From assembly GCA_036867785.1 (NCBI GenBank), contig CP145420.1, positions 372,001 to 436,000 of the forward strand: DNA of 64,000 nucleotides, given 5' to 3'. The DNA is from Plasmodiophora brassicae (taxonomy: Eukaryota; Endomyxa: Phytomyxea; Phytomyxea; Plasmodiophorida). Under the pieces are notes generated by a model. That model searched no databases. It worked only from the letters and a program-made list of their open reading frames with translations, and had not been told where the DNA came from. Position numbers and translations under genes: made by a program. Positions within the stretch are counted from its first letter, which is position 1, and each line of letters begins with the position of its first letter. Below are positions 1 to 12,742 of the stretch, in pieces.

Positions 1-943
1 CGGCAACGTCGGCCGGGACGACCATGCCCGACATAGATGCCTGTAGGCGTCGCAGGGCGCTCCAGTTGGAATGCGGTGACCTGGCTGGGTGCAAGGCCGA
101 CATCACCCAGACCTGGAACGGCTGGAACATCCACAGGGACGATGCGACCGTGGATGCGACTTCGACGACAATGATCAGGACGAACGTGGACAGGCTGGCG
201 ATGTGCGGGAACGCTAACTGAACCCAGCATTCGCTGCTGCACTCGATGGCGTACGCGATCAGCGGTTTGATACGGGTCCCGCTGCGCAGCGCCAGACGGT
301 CGCAGACGAGCCAGGGCACCAGGAGGCGGAGGACCAGCGCCAGGGTCCCGAGGGCCATCCCGACAATGCTCTGGACGAACGTTTCATGGGCCGGGACCTG
401 TACGAACCCGACCAACGCTGCTAGGATGAGGATGGCGGCTGTGTTGGCGGCCGACGCCGCCTTAGCGAACTTTCGCGCGTTAGCGACGACGTCGTCGCCA
501 TATGGGTTGACCGCCTTGGCGTATGCCCGGGACTGGAGCGCGTTCACGACGCTTGTCAGCGTCATGGCCACCGCCAGGAGTAGGAACAGGACTGGGTTGA
601 CGTGCAGAAGGTATGGCGCGATAATGGTGGCCACGTAGACGACCCAGACGACGATGCCGCGTCGCACATCGGTGAACAGGAACGCGTCCTCGTCATGGAA
701 CAGGTTCACATTGGAGATTGGCCGGATCACGTACGGGGGCAGCGCCAGCAGCGCCAGGACGACAATCCAGGGCGCTTGCGTGGACTCCAGGGCCGGCGTC
801 GGGTCATGCAGGCCGATAAACCACATGGGGACGAAGACGATCGCCGGCGGCGTCACCAGCAGCAGAAGCAGCCAGACCAGCGTCCCGCGCCGCACAGGCA
901 TCGCATCGGGCACTGCATCAGCAAACACGGGCGCGACCTTCAT
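1..943 (-). CDS. multi-pass membrane protein, 3' end outside window
   Basis: An uninterrupted minus-strand frame opens at an ATG (941-943) and runs off the left edge without a stop, giving about 314 residues. It has many hydrophobic stretches: residues about 23-43 (VWLLLLLVTPPAIVFVPMWF), about 58-73, about 97-115, about 118-133, and several after residue 165. These suggest seven or more membrane helices. I do not recognise the family. No intron is needed in the visible part. A perfect 7-bp inverted repeat (GTAGGTA-G-TACCTAC) lies 50-64 bp upstream of the ATG. The plus-strand frames here are shadows. Confidence 0.7.
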   Translation of the reverse strand, partial: MKVAPVFADAVPDAMPVRRGTLVWLLLLLVTPPAIVFVPMWFIGLHDPTPALESTQAPWIVVLALLALPPYVIRPISNVNLFHDEDAFLFTDVRRGIVVWVVYVATIIAPYLLHVNPVLFLLLAVAMTLTSVVNALQSRAYAKAVNPYGDDVVANARKFAKAASAANTAAILILAALVGFVQVPAHETFVQSIVGMALGTLALVLRLLVPWLVCDRLALRSGTRIKPLIAYAIECSSECWVQLAFPHIASLSTFVLIIVVEVASTVASSLWMFQPFQVWVMSALHPARSPHSNWSALRRLQASMSGMVVPADVA

Positions 944-992
944 CCACGGTGCCCCCCGTATACAGCCACCGCGGTCGGGGGGTACACCAGGG

Positions 993-1007
993 GTAGGTAG
1001 TACCTAC
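993..1007. promoter_or_regulatory. GTAGGTA/TACCTAC dyad upstream of membrane-protein gene
   Basis: A perfect 7-bp inverted repeat with a 1-nt centre lies 50 bp upstream of the minus-strand start at 943. The same TACCTAC word occurs 15 bp upstream of the FANCM-type helicase start (52933-52939) and in the gap before the SH3-PRMT gene (about 22577-22583). A regulatory role is inference from position only. Confidence 0.25.
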
Positions 1008-1030
1008 GAACTCCGGTAGATAGACCCGAC

Positions 1031-1040
1031 TATAAATAAA
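1031..1040 (+). promoter_or_regulatory. TATA-like element
   Basis: The sequence TATAAATAAA lies in the divergent gap between the minus-strand membrane protein (start 943) and the plus-strand gene starting near 1272. It matches a TATA box in the plus direction but is about 230 bp from the proposed ATG, so it would imply a long 5' leader. Weak evidence. Confidence 0.25.
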
Positions 1041-1271
1041 ACCGCGTACGGCGGCGTTTTGCCTCGCCACCTGACTGCGTACTGCGTTTGGCCCGGCCCG
1101 GACTGCAGTTGCCGACTGCGGCGAACCGCCCGTGACTGCCCCCATTGTTCACAATAAAGCGTTGGCCACGGTCGGTCTCGGCAGGTGCGACAGTCAGAGC
1201 TGCAGCGGCGGCGTCTGTCCGCGCATTGGGTGTGGCGTGTGCGGCGCGTGCGGTCGTCGCAGGTAGGAGGT

Positions 1272-2071
1272 ATGCGCCCGGGTGGCATCTTCGCCAACGC
1301 TGTGCGGAGCCAGGCGATTAGTCGAGGTGCGACCCCAGTGTGTGCGTTGCCGCGCGCGTGCGTGCGCCGTCTCATGACGCCCGTACAGGGAAGGATGGGG
1401 AGGTGCGGTCGCGGTCCGGACGACGTGGCCTGTTCATCGTCCATCACGACCGATCGCCGACGAATCGCAGGCACCGTCCCGTCAGGCAGCGACCGCCCGT
1501 CGTCGACCTTCTTCTCGACTACGAAGACGGAAGTCGGTATCGCTCCTTCGCTAGGCAGTATCGGCTCCCTGACAGAGTTGCTCGTCCAGCCTATCTTCGC
1601 GCTGCCAGGACGCGCCTACGCGACCTTGTTCGAGATACGCTCGGCGAGATACGCGACGACGACGACGACGATGCGACTGAGGATGCCGCCGTCGACACCC
1701 GTCTGCCTTCGTCATCGCCCATGTCGATCAGCGCTCGGAGCCGGGCAGCGGCGCCTGCTGACCCAGCGCCAGCCCCCTGCGCATCGTCTCTGTGCTGCTC
1801 GGCGTTCCCGCGCCCCACGGAAACGCCCGGTAGCGAGTTCGACCATGTCGCGCTGTCGGTAACGCCTCCGACGCCGACGCCCTTCGTCCACCGGGCGACG
1901 ACGTCCGCGATCCTCGAACCCGACGACATCGACTTCCAGAGCCTGCTCGACAGCCCGGCCCCGGGCGACAGGCGGCGCGCGGCGTCGCATAACGATCGTT
2001 GGCGACCCGATCGTCAGGACATCGACTTTGACGAGTTCGTGTTCAAACCCAGATCCCCATTGCTGTACTAA
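1272..2071 (+). CDS. low-complexity acidic/proline-rich protein, unknown
   Basis: Two-exon model: 1272-1326, a 62-nt intron 1327-1388 (donor gtgcga, acceptor gtacag) and exon 1389-2071. Phases match. The second exon alone has no early ATG, which is why I place the start at 1272 (MRPGGIFANAVRSQ). The protein is about 245 aa, rich in Arg, Ser and Pro. It has a DDDDDD run near its middle and two related C-terminal acidic motifs, DDIDFQSLL and DIDFDEFVF, spaced like short linear docking motifs. No known domain was recognised. It ends 159 bp before the next plus-strand gene. Confidence 0.5.
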
Positions 2072-2230
2072 ATTATCGGACCCTGTTTGTGCGACGAGTG
2101 CAAATCCGGTACACACCGACGGGGGCCCGAGGTTCGATTCGTCGTACCGCGATGCACATCGCCATGATGATAATATCTTCGTCGTCGTCGCCGCCGGTTG
2201 CATGACCGATTCGTTGTCGCCAGGGCCGCG

Positions 2231-5200
2231 ATGGAGACCAGTGGCATCGTGCCTGGAGACGTCGCCGCGCCGGACCAGCAGCGCCCCGGCAAGCGAGCTC
2301 TTCGTCCTGCCGACGTGCTCGAATTGTTTCGCAGCGCCACGTCTGCTGCGCCACGTAAGCCGGGCACCCATCCGAAAGCCTGTGGTTCTGATTGGCGCGC
2401 GTTCCTAGATGGGCAGTTGCCTGCGACGGCGAGAGGGGCGCTCGGTCGCGTGCCGTTCCGGACCGAGCAGAAGCTGGCCGTCGAGTGCTGGCTGAACGAG
2501 AAGCTGGGCCTGGACCCGATCGTCGAGCTGCGGGGCCAGATCGACACGATGCTGGCGAACCAATCGGCGGACCCATACGCGGGCGACTCGTACATCCTGC
2601 GAAAGACCCATCTGTAATATCGACGGCGACGATCCGTCGTCCACGTTCTGACTACCGTGTTAGGGACCAGACAGGGCTGTCCCGATCCGCGTTGAAAGCG
2701 GCCGGCCTGGCACACGACGTCATCGATCGGCTGCACCGAGGGCTGTTCGTGTACACGACGGGCCTTCACGAGCTGTTGAGCGACGTTGGCCCCGATATAG
2801 CCCGGCTGTTCTGGAAGGCGTACTGGCGACTTGCCGACAGGAGCGACACCGGGTCCAGCGAGAACGGTCGCCTGGTCGCCGAAGTACGCGACGAGCACAT
2901 CGAGCATCTGCAGGAGGTGCGCGCCAGGATCGCCGCCCTGGCCAACCATCTCGACGTCGTCAAATCGCTGAGCGAGCGTGACGCCGCCCAACGCTCGGCT
3001 GAAATCGCCGCCGTCCAGACAGACCTTGCTGGCGTCCGCAAGGACCTGTACGACACCCAGACGGAGCTCGACGCGCAACGCAACGCCAACATCGCCCTGT
3101 CCAGGTCGAACGCCGAACTGGACGGGCGTATCGCCCGGATTCAGAAGCAGGTGGCCAGCGCCGAACAAGAGATCGCCAAGCTCAGGCACGATAAGGCCGA
3201 ATGCGAGATCGTCATCAACATCGCCGATCTGAGGCGTCGCAAGTACGAGGACGTGATCGCGTCGTACGAGAAGCGGTCCGCCGAGATGCAATTCAACAAC
3301 GGACGCCTGCTGACCGAACGCGCCGACCTGGACCTGAAGATGGGCGTCCTGTTCTCGTCGTTGCAGGACGCGAACCTGACGATCCGCGCGCTGAAGGACC
3401 AGATCAGCGAGTATGTCCTGGCGCGCGACCAGCAGCACCGGAAGATCGTCCAGGTCCAGAACGAGTGCCACCTGCTGACCGTGAAGTTGCAACGGGAGGC
3501 GCACGACCGCGAGAAGCTGGATGCCAAGTGCACGACGCTGTCGGCGACGATCGCAACGTTAACCGGGGAACGTGCCGCCCTAGTCGACGACCTCGGACGC
3601 GTCAGCGACGACCTCGCCCGCAGCAACTCGTTCCTCGAGACGGCTCTTGAAGAGCTGCGCGTCGCCCGCCAGGACCTTGACGTCACCCGCACAGCGTTAG
3701 CGGATCATCAGCGCGACCTTCGCGACGCACAGGCGCAGGTCGCTGATCGTGACCAACGGATCGTGGCTCAGGCGCGTCACGTCTTCCAGCAATCGGAACA
3801 GCTGGCGAACCTGCGACGACTGAAAGACGGCCTGTGCCGACGCGTGATCGACGAGCGCATCGCCCTGCGACACGCGAAGCGGGCGCGGGCGGCCATGGCC
3901 GCCGATCGCGACGAGATGGAGCAACGGCTTCGGAACCATCAGCAGATGCTGAACGAGGGTCGCGAACAGCTGCGAATGGTCCTGGCTCAGAACGCCAAAG
4001 ACGTCGCCGCCGTGCGCCATGAGCTCAGGAACGTGATCAGCCAGCGTGACGAGCAGATCGAGATCAACGCGACGCTGCGGGCAATGCACGAGGAGTCGCA
4101 GAAGGAGCTGGCGAACCTGACGAACCAGCTGTCGGAAAGGATCACGCTGTCGGAGCAACTAGGCGAGCGCGTTCACACTGCTGATCAGCAACGGCGGGCG
4201 CTGGAGGATCGCCTGGGCGTGTCCGGCTCACAGTTCAACCAGCTGGAGAACCGGCATGCCAACCAGAGCAAGGAGCTGTGCACGGCCATCGACGAGATCA
4301 CGAAGCTGAACACGACCCTGGAGCAGCAGCGGGAAGCGCTCCTGGATCGCACCAACGAACGCGACCAGCTGTCCAACGAGCTCGCCGAGCTCAAGGAGGC
4401 ATTCTTCGCAGACATGGCCAACGTGAAGGCGGCGCATGAGACGGAACGTCAGCAGCTGCTGGACGAGATCGCTAGGGACAAAGAGGAGCGCGACCAGGTC
4501 GAGAGCAGGCTGCAAGAGAAGCTGGCCGAGCATTACTCTGCCACGGAGGAGCTGGAGAGGCAGGTCGTGATGCGTGTTCAGCAGTGTACGAAGCTGGCGT
4601 TCGACCTGCAGCAGATGTCCAAGACGATGGCGACGGCCGAGGAACGCCATCGTTCAGAGATTGGCGTGCTCGAGGCTGGCAACGCCGAGCTGAAGGCGAA
4701 AGTCGACGTGCTAACGGCTGCGTTGACCGCGGCTAACGTTGCCGCCAAGGAGCACATGAAGGCCATGATCACCGACGCGCCGGTACAGCCGTCGTCGGCC
4801 AGGCCTGACATGGTCAGCATTGCCGTGCAGACGATGTCCAGCGGGATCACAGTCGAGCCGAAGACGAACACGGTCGCGATCGCGGCCCCTAGCAGCAACG
4901 CTGACCAGGCGCGCTTGACGCGCCTCCTTCGCGAATTCGATGTTCACGACGAGGTCAGCCAGACAAAGACGGATGAAGATCCAGTCGCCCTGCATGGACG
5001 TCCATCGGTCGGGCGCCGCCCCGAATCGTTCGCTCGTGCAACGTCGGTCGGGAGCTCGACAACGGGGACTCAAAGCGGTGATAGCGCAGGCCAGAATGTC
5101 ACCGATTTGCCTCACGGAGACTTCAAGGTGGAGGCTTCGAGTCGAACGTCATTCAGCCGACGTACGTCCGTGGGTGAATCAGTCGCTCCTGCAAGGCAGT

Positions 5201-5712
5201 CCAGACGACGAGCGCCGCTGTCAAGGAAGACGTCCGTCACTGAAACAGAGGACAAGACATCAGGTGCGTCGAGCAGCAGCAGTAGAAGCAGCGTTTTAGA
5301 GGAAGCGGCGCTGCCTGAAGCGACCGCGACACTGGCGGGTGTGGTTGTTGCGGGCCCAGACGAGACGATGAGCGCGACGAGTTTCGGAGACATGTCGGCA
5401 CTGGCCACGGGACGATGGAACCTATTGAAGCGCAAGGCGAAGCTGACCCACAGCGTCGGCCCGGCTACGGGTACGGAGACTGGCGGCGCTCAAGCAGGGC
5501 CCGCTCCGGTGCTGAGGCGACGAAGCAGCGGTGGCAGTGTCGAGGATGACGCCGACGACGTGTACGTTGGCAAGCCCGGCGATTCAGCGAGACGGCCGGC
5601 GCGATTGCCGCCGGTCACGTCGCGAGCAAACACGGGCGTCTTCTTAGCGCATGGTCAAGCGGCGGCCAGGGATCTCGGCATCGGTCCTTCTGTTCGGTAT
5701 CGGCAACGATAA
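2231..5712 (+). CDS. large coiled-coil protein (1143 aa)
   Basis: Exons 2231-2613 and 2664-5712 are joined across a 50-nt intron (gtaatat to gttag, branch-like ctgac). The junction is in phase and gives 1143 aa. Residues 1 to about 210 form a globular-looking N-terminus (…RTEQKLAVECWLNEKLGLD…; …RLFWKAYWRLAD…). Residues about 215-860 are an almost unbroken heptad-rich coiled coil dominated by Glu, Gln, Arg and Leu. The last about 280 residues are Ser/Thr/Arg-rich and probably disordered, with three related RRTSVG or RKTSVT motifs that look like basophilic kinase sites. The shape fits a centrosomal, basal-body or axonemal scaffold, but no family was recognised. The start is the first ATG in the frame. 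Confidence 0.8.
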
Positions 5713-5778
5713 ACGCGCCTGCTGAGGAGTACAGGTAGCTTGGCGGTATCGGTTCAGTTGGAGCCAGGCGTTTGCCCT

Positions 5779-7215
5779 ATGATCGAGCACGTAATCCTCG
5801 AGTACGGTGTACATCCAATGGTCTTAACGGCACCATCAGCTAGGTCGCCTGACGATCAGGTCGACAATGGGGGCGAACGTTTGCCGACGTTAGCCATCAC
5901 GAAACAGAACTTGGCAGATATATCATCCCTTCTTGATCAGCAGGGGGACACGCTTCGCGTGCTGGTGCTCTCCAATGTGGGACTCAGCGAGGTACCTGAC
6001 GGCCTGCCTAACGGGCTTGAGACACTGGACCTATCCCACAACCAGATCCAAAGCACAGTCGGTTTGCAGAGACTGCCGAACCTCACGACACTGCGACTGA
6101 ACCATAACGCGATCCGGTCCCTGCTTCCCGCTATCGTACGCGGCGTCTCCACTCTAGTCGCCAGCCACAACAATATTGCAAGCTTCGAGGGGCTGCAGGA
6201 TCTTCGCACCTTGACGCACCTTGACGTCCGATTCAATCAGGTTTGTATCAAGCGTCACCACCAACGGGTTCTCTTGTGACTAAGTTGTATCAGATCAAAA
6301 CGATGGATGAGATCAGGAAGCTGGGGCGTAACCGTCGCTTGCGAATACTCTGCCTCGAAGGCAACGATATAGCCAAGGCGAGCGCTCAGTTGCGCCAGAC
6401 GTGCCAGACAAACCTGTCAGCGTTAACAATGCTAGATTCAACGAAACTACCAAGACGGTTGTCGAGCCAGTGTCGGCCAGGTCCCGCCATCCGACCGAGG
6501 ATGCGATCGCAGGAAAGACAACCTGCTTTGAGACCTGCGACGCCACCGGGAACTCACGCATCCGCAATCGTCGATGACGGGTCGATAAGCGAGTCGGTTG
6601 CAGGCGTTGAATACGCCAGTGCGTCGTCGCTGTCTACGCATCTACAGCATATCATCAAAACCATGAACATGAAGATTAACAAGCTCTATACGTACCACCT
6701 CGTTGAGCTCGACCTGGTCTCACGACAACAGGTTCGTCCGAATCAGCACAAATGTGTGCAAAGCGTGACGGCCATCCGCGCAGGTTCAACTGAACGAGAT
6801 CAAGGATTCAGTAGCGACACTGATGTCGTCGCCTGTTCCCACCGGTCCAGCATTGCCGACCGTGAGACTGGACGCCTCCGATGAGCGACAGCCCCTGTTG
6901 AAACCAGATGAGGCCGTCGTCGATGTCAGCGAAAAAGCCGACAGGCGCCAGAAGGCAAAGATTCCAAAGGTCTTGGTCGACTGGATCAAACAGCTGGACG
7001 AGGAGATCGTGACGACGACCAGGTCGCTCCGGCTGCTGCTCGATATTCCCGAAGGGCACGGGTTCGCCGACAAGGTCGACCGATTCGAACGCGTCATGAA
7101 CAGTGCCGACCTGCTCAACTCGTTCAAGCTGCCGGCTGAGGTGGCAAACCTGCTGAAATCGCTCCCGGAAGGTAACGCCACACAGCTCGCCCCTGCAAAC
7201 GGCGACCCGCCCTGA
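5779..7215 (+). CDS. leucine-rich repeat protein
   Basis: Three exons in phase: 5779-6240, 6285-6716 and 6784-7215, with introns of 44 and 67 nt, give 441 aa. Residues about 60-155 hold tandem LRRs of the SDS22/centrosomal type (LETLDLSHNQIQS, LTTLRLNHNAIRS, THLDVRFNQ). They are followed after the first junction by an LRR-cap-like segment (LRILCLEGNDIAKA… LTMLDS). The C-terminal half is Ser/Pro-rich with a short helical segment (IPKVLVDWIKQLDEE). Such LRR proteins often sit at centrosomes or cilia, but I cannot name an orthologue. The gene follows the coiled-coil gene on the same strand with a 66-bp gap. Confidence 0.8.
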
Positions 7216-7658
7216 ACCAACCGCCACGCAGACCTACTGGACATCATCCGATCCGGCGCCATGAAGTTGGACTGGGCGCGATCCTCCATCCGAACATTCA
7301 TCGGCGCCGCCCGCCATGGCAACCGCGACGCGGCCGCCGTCGCCGACCTGCGCCAGCGCCTGCGCCTGCGCATGGCCGACGCGAACCACGGGCGGCCATG
7401 AACCGCAGCCGCAACGCCACCCCACCCCACCCGCCACCAACCCACCCGTTACGCGACTGACGCGATGCAGCTGCAGCCGACCGCGGGCCACCCCACCCCC
7501 ATAGAGAATGACGATAATGCCATTTTGCATGATGCGCCGCAGCGACACATGTGTGGCCGTTTCGTGACTGGGCGGGGTGCGGCGTGCGTGTTCTGTATTG
7601 AGGTCCAGTGGGGGCGGGGCGGAGTTCAGCGCGTCGCGCGCGCGCGCCCCGCGCTGTC
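7216..7658. other. intergenic, no gene seen
   Basis: About 440 bp between the LRR stop and the CDC23 start. It is GC-rich with C-rich runs near 7410-7440. Frames here are short or shadows and I see no supported gene. It probably carries the CDC23 promoter. Confidence 0.4.
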
Positions 7659-9470
7659 ATGGACGTGCCGTTGGACAGGGCGCTGGCGGAGCTGGCCAGC
7701 GCCGTGCCCGAGCTGCTTGACCGGTCGCTGTACTATGCTGCGCGATGGGCGTCCGAGCTGCTGCTGTCGAGCGGGGCAGGCGTTGTGCCTGGGGGCGAGG
7801 CGGGGCCCCGATTCGACGACCGGGAAGCGGCCGCGGTCGGGTTGGCGAAATCGTTCGTCGGGCTTCGTCAGCATCGTCGGGCGGCGAATGCGCTCACAGG
7901 GTGCACGACGCCGCTGGCCGTGTTTATCAGGGCGTATTCACGGTTCCTGGCCGGTGAGAAACGGAAGGAGGATGAAGGCCTGGAGCAGGGCAGCACGAGC
8001 CGCCTGGTGAACGAGGAGCTGTCTGGATTGGACGCCGAGCTGAGCGACGCGTACTCGTCGGGTGCACTAGATGGGTTTGGGCTCTACATGTACGGTATCG
8101 TACTGAAATCGTTACAACGGTTCGAGCAAGCCCGACGTGCGCTCGTTGAATCGGTGAACGTGTACCCGTGGAACTGGTCGGCGTGGAAGGCCCTGGCGTC
8201 ACTGGTCACCGACATGTCAATGGTCAGCGCGCCCTGACATCTGACGCACATAACGAGCAATAACCAATCGCTTAGGTCAGAACGCTGGAGCTTCGCGAGC
8301 ACTGGATGCTGTACTTCTTCAGGGTTGAAGTTGGTATCGAGCTTCACGACGGCGAGAGCGCAATGGCTGCGATCAACGTCGTTAAACCGTGCTTCCCACA
8401 GGTAATGATTAGATCGCGAGCCCGATCGGACTAGCGCCACCTGACAAACGTTTGCTTACCGATAGAGCCTGTACATATTGTCGCAAACGGCGATGGTGCA
8501 CTACAATGAGCGGGATTTCGACGCCGCGCAGGAGATCTTTGAAGAGATCCGCGAAACGGATCCGGACCGGCTCGATCAGATGGATACGTATTCCAATATC
8601 CTCTTCGTCAAGGAATCGAAAGGCGCGCTGTCCTACTTGGCGCACAACGCCGTCCAGTCTGAGAAGTACTGCCCCGAGACATGCTGCATCATCGGTAACT
8701 ACTACAGCCTGAAATGCGAACATGAGAAGGCGGTTCTGTACTTCCAGCGCGCCCTGAAGCTGAACCCGCAGTACCTCAGCGCCTGGACGCTGATGGGGCA
8801 TGAGTACATCGAGCTTCACAACACGGCTGCTGCCATCAGCGCCTATAGGCAAGCCGTGGACATCAACCCGAAGGACTATCGAGCTTGGTATGGCCTTGGT
8901 CAGGCGTACGAACTTCTGCAGATGCACACGTACTCGCTGTACTACTTCGGCAAGGCCGTGCACGTTCGACCATTCGACCCTCGGATGTGGTGTGCGCTTG
9001 CCAACTCCTACGAAAGGCTTGAAATGATTGACGATGCTATTCGCTGCTGTAAGCGCGCCGAGTCATGCAACGATCGAGAAGGTCAGTGCCGTAGCGTCTG
9101 AAGTACGTTAGGTGCATCCAATCACACATGCTCTGCAGGCATCGCATTGTACAAGTTGGCCAAGCTCTATGTCGCCAAGAACGATATGAAGAAGGCGGCA
9201 CATTTCTATGGCAAGGTCGTCGAGCGCCACGACGCTCAATCCGGTGAGAACGCCGAGACAGCAGAGATCATCGATGCGTTGATGTTCCTCGCCCAGTACT
9301 ACAAAGACTGCGCTGCTTTCACTGAAGCCGAAGCGTGCTGCGCCAGACTGCTGCATACGACGGGCGCCGACGATGCTCGAGCAATGCAGAAAGAGTTGCA
9401 CCAGCTGCGTCTGAAACGAGACTTTTCGCCTCGAGAACAACAAGACTATGATATGTCAATGTCGCCTTGA
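7659..9470 (+). CDS. CDC23: anaphase-promoting complex subunit CDC23/APC8
   Basis: A TPR scaffold subunit of the APC/C ubiquitin ligase. Four exons in phase: 7659-8222, 8276-8401, 8466-9081 and 9139-9470, with introns of 53, 64 and 57 nt, give 545 aa (human about 597). The family signature is very clear: [59 protein letters not shown] and [14 protein letters not shown]. The N-terminus ([20 protein letters not shown]) fits the APC8 N-terminal region, and tandem TPRs fill residues about 170-500. The start at 7659 is the first ATG and sits before the conserved N-terminal helix. The gene converges on the AMP deaminase gene. Confidence 0.95.
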
Positions 9471-9747
9471 GAAGTACAGTCTCGCGGGTGGCGCGTTATT
9501 TGCCTCCTTTACGTTGTAGCTAGCGTGCTGAGTGGTAAACCAAGTACCGAGTACCGTTCCCTGGGTAAGTATAGTCGATGTCCATCGACGCTCAGGGGCC
9601 GTTCAATGCATGAAAAGAATTCCTGCTCAACGAACGCTATCGTTTCGACATCTATATCGCTTGTATGAGTGGTGACAGTCTGGGAATTCGGAAATATTGG
9701 ATTGCAGGTCCTGGATTCAGCGCTTCACTGTGCCTGGCGGTCTCAAA

Positions 9748-12576
9748 TCAGAAGGGGAACATCGGGTTCCAGATCCGAGGATCCATTGTTTCGCCCCGTT
9801 TGACAGCGTCGGTGCCGTAGACGATGCTCAGCTCCGCCTCGAACATTTCCCGCCGGAACGCGACTCGCACGTCCGGGACATTCGTTGACTTGATATCGTT
9901 GCTATCGGCTCCAACGAGCCGATAGCTAGGGCCAAGCCAATGGCTTTTGCAGCGGTCCGGGAACCCGCTGATTTGTACGGATGTACATGCGATCTCGCAC
10001 ATGTCGACAGAGCTCAACTTCCAGACCTGGGTAGCGACACTGTACTCCTCGAGTAACGGCTCTTTCGTGAAGTGAATCATCAGCGGATCGTCCGTTGAAA
10101 TCGTCACTTTCAATCCCCGAGAGAACAGCCTGGGGAACTAGGCGCACCTTCACATGAGAGACCGATCGATGTCGTTGATAGAGCAACCACATACTGGGTT
10201 CTTATCATACGGAACGAAGAGCATGTTATTGCTCAGCGGGGACAACGAAATCCCAATTTGCGTCAAGTAGAACAGGTATTGCAGTACAGGGCTCTTCCGC
10301 AACATCACCCCGTGCGCAATCTGCGCAAATGAAATTCGGTACGATTGACGGTACGCGCCAAGGGTGATATTATACGTACGGATTCGGCAGTCATGAAGGC
10401 AACGGCAAGGTGGTCCACGTCTCCCGCTTCACCCTGTGGAACGTTTCAACAGTGTTCGCTTTGGTGCACAACGTGACTCAGACCGCGTGTGGGCGATACG
10501 AAAATGTGTTGAAGCCCCGAGCTTTGCGAATATGGTTGAGAGCTTGGAGATTGGCGAAGATGTAATATGACCACATCGAGTAAGGCGGATTGATAGGACT
10601 GTACAGTTTAGAATCCATCAAACATTGACGAATCGGAACGCTTACAGGTCCCAGTCTTCCGGCAGTGGCAATTTCGCATTCAGAACCGGTTCTCTCTGAC
10701 TGATGAAACCGATGAGCAAGGCAACCAAGCCACGAGAGCAAACGCTAGTGACCTTTCGTCATCAACAGTGTCAAAGCTAGCAACAAGCTTCAAGAAGTTA
10801 TGAAGTTTGATATCATAGCTGGGATCGATGGATACATGGAACAGCGGCAGAAAGATATTGTCAATGACTTCCTGGAACCTCTGGACGATCCCGGCGCTCT
10901 TGTAGACGGAGTACAGACGAGGGATTTGTATCATCCACCGCACGTTCGCATGGTACAGCTTGTTATCGTAGACCCAGGCAGCAAGCTTATTCCACTCCTT
11001 CATTGAACGCCCATAGATGGACAGACGGTATTCTGTAGCAAAGTCAGACAAAGCCACAGATGTCCGGGACACATTCAGAAATGGAAAGTACACCTACCCG
11101 CAAATTGGTACTTGTTCGCCTCCAGGTCGGAGAAAACTTCTTGTGTGATTTCGGCCAAGAACCGCCCCTTGATCCGGTTGTCCGTTTTTAAGAAGATTTC
11201 ACGAAGTCTCGTTTCACCAATCGGGTTGTACCTGTTCCCAGTTACACATGCATCGATAGACAACGTGCCCGACAGCACAAACTTCAGGTTAAACTTGTCG
11301 AAGCGGTGAAACGAATCCTGATGGGCGTGCATGTCCAGAGCATCGATGTTGAGGTCATACTCGGTCAGATTCAGGGAGTTGAAGACTTCGCGGAGGGTCA
11401 AAATTTGGCCGTCACTGTCGACATTATCGTCAATCACATAAACCTGGCAATGGCATTGTAATACACACCGTTCTGTACAAGGCAAATTTCCGTCTTCACG
11501 AAGCTTTCGCTTGATGAATCGGAGAAGATGTTTCTGGTTCATGCACGCAGAGTGATGGACGTGATTGTCAACCTTCCGGACATTGTAAAAGTCTCGGTGA
11601 GGGACGAGCTGCCAGCACATGTTGGTTTCGTCGCATACACACGATGAGTCTCCGTACCTTCTGGGCCTCGGACTCGATCCTCTGATTGAGCGTCACATGC
11701 ATGAGGAAACGAGCGTCAAGGATCTGCAAACGTTTGTAGCAAAAGGATTTCGTTGGGCCATCAGCGACGATGTCACAGAGGATCTACAAATGTGTGTGAG
11801 GACAGCCACTGCACGGCAGTCAAGCGCCCTACGTCAAGGTCCTGGTAGAATTGTTGAACAGTTCGCACGGGAAGTGGCGGCTTGCTTCGATCAGGGGTCT
11901 CCCAGCATGTCACAACACCGTTCACCATTTCGAACACGTGCGATGACTTTCCAGGAACTGGACCACGAAATGGGTCCTTCTCGTCTACAGCGGCGTTAAG
12001 ACAATGTGTTCTCGTTTACGTCGAGGGAGCATCTCCAGTACCTTCAATGACAGCACCATCACACTTCAGGGAAGAATTGAAATATCGATGTCGTATGTCG
12101 ATCGCCATCCGCAGCAAGCTCGTTAGTTCAGGGGCGTGGAATGATTCGTCGTCTGAGAATGCTTATCAGAGAAATGGCAAATACAGCAGGCCAGTCAGTT
12201 GGAACCTTCGATTCGCACTCGTTGATACCCGGTTGGCAATTTCTGTGGCAACTCCTTTACAGCGAATAAGAACGAACAACGGACGCCACACGCGACAGAG
12301 CCTACGGGATGAGGTTGGACTTCACGACTGGCCTTTTGCAAGTCATGATATGAGAGACAACTCTGCCTATGTCGGGTAGACTCCAGCGACCCGACAACGG
12401 CGATCTCAGGCGACGATTCTGAACCACTTTCGTTGGACTCCAACCCTGTCTTCACCGGCGACGGTGGGCGGTTGCCGTTGACTGGCTATATCGACAGCAA
12501 TGATCACATATTTGCCCCCGGCATGCAGGCGGGTCCTTACCTCATCGGTACCAAACTGCCGAGACGCCGACGTCAT
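9748..12576 (-). CDS. AMPD: AMP deaminase (13 exons)
   Basis: Deaminates AMP to IMP in the purine nucleotide cycle. I could splice 13 exons in phase (12541-12576, 12306-12449, 12206-12254, 12042-12152, 11833-11984, 11658-11783, 11098-11608, 10753-11032, 10646-10693, 10484-10598, 10380-10433, 10195-10320, 9748-10137), giving 713 aa, the usual size. Introns are 47-91 nt. The metal and substrate motifs are intact: [66 protein letters not shown] and [14 protein letters not shown]. The N-terminal about 85 residues are poorly conserved and acidic, as in other AMPDs, so the ATG choice at 12576 is the least certain part. Confidence 0.95.
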
Positions 12577-12742
12577 CACGGCAACTGACGACCAGCGAGC
12601 GCAGGCACGCCGCAGAGCAAATTGCCGGCGCCCGGTCAGCGGTACCGATGCCGACACCCGAAATATACGGTGAAACTTGGTACCGGTGCCGGGTTTTCAA
12701 CGTCACCGGGACTCTTTGTATTGATGGTCACGTTGGCACACG

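Noticed and set aside
1-1019. Four overlapping plus-strand frames of 65-132 aa
   Set aside because: They are Arg-rich shadows of the uninterrupted minus-strand membrane-protein frame.
2126-2150. GGTTCGATTC box suggestive of a tRNA T-arm
   Set aside because: The flanking bases do not pair into a five-base stem, and no D-arm or anticodon arm lies upstream.
2068-3504. 478-aa minus-strand frame opposite the coiled-coil gene
   Set aside because: Shadow of a Glu/Gln/Arg-rich coiled coil. No intron or domain support.
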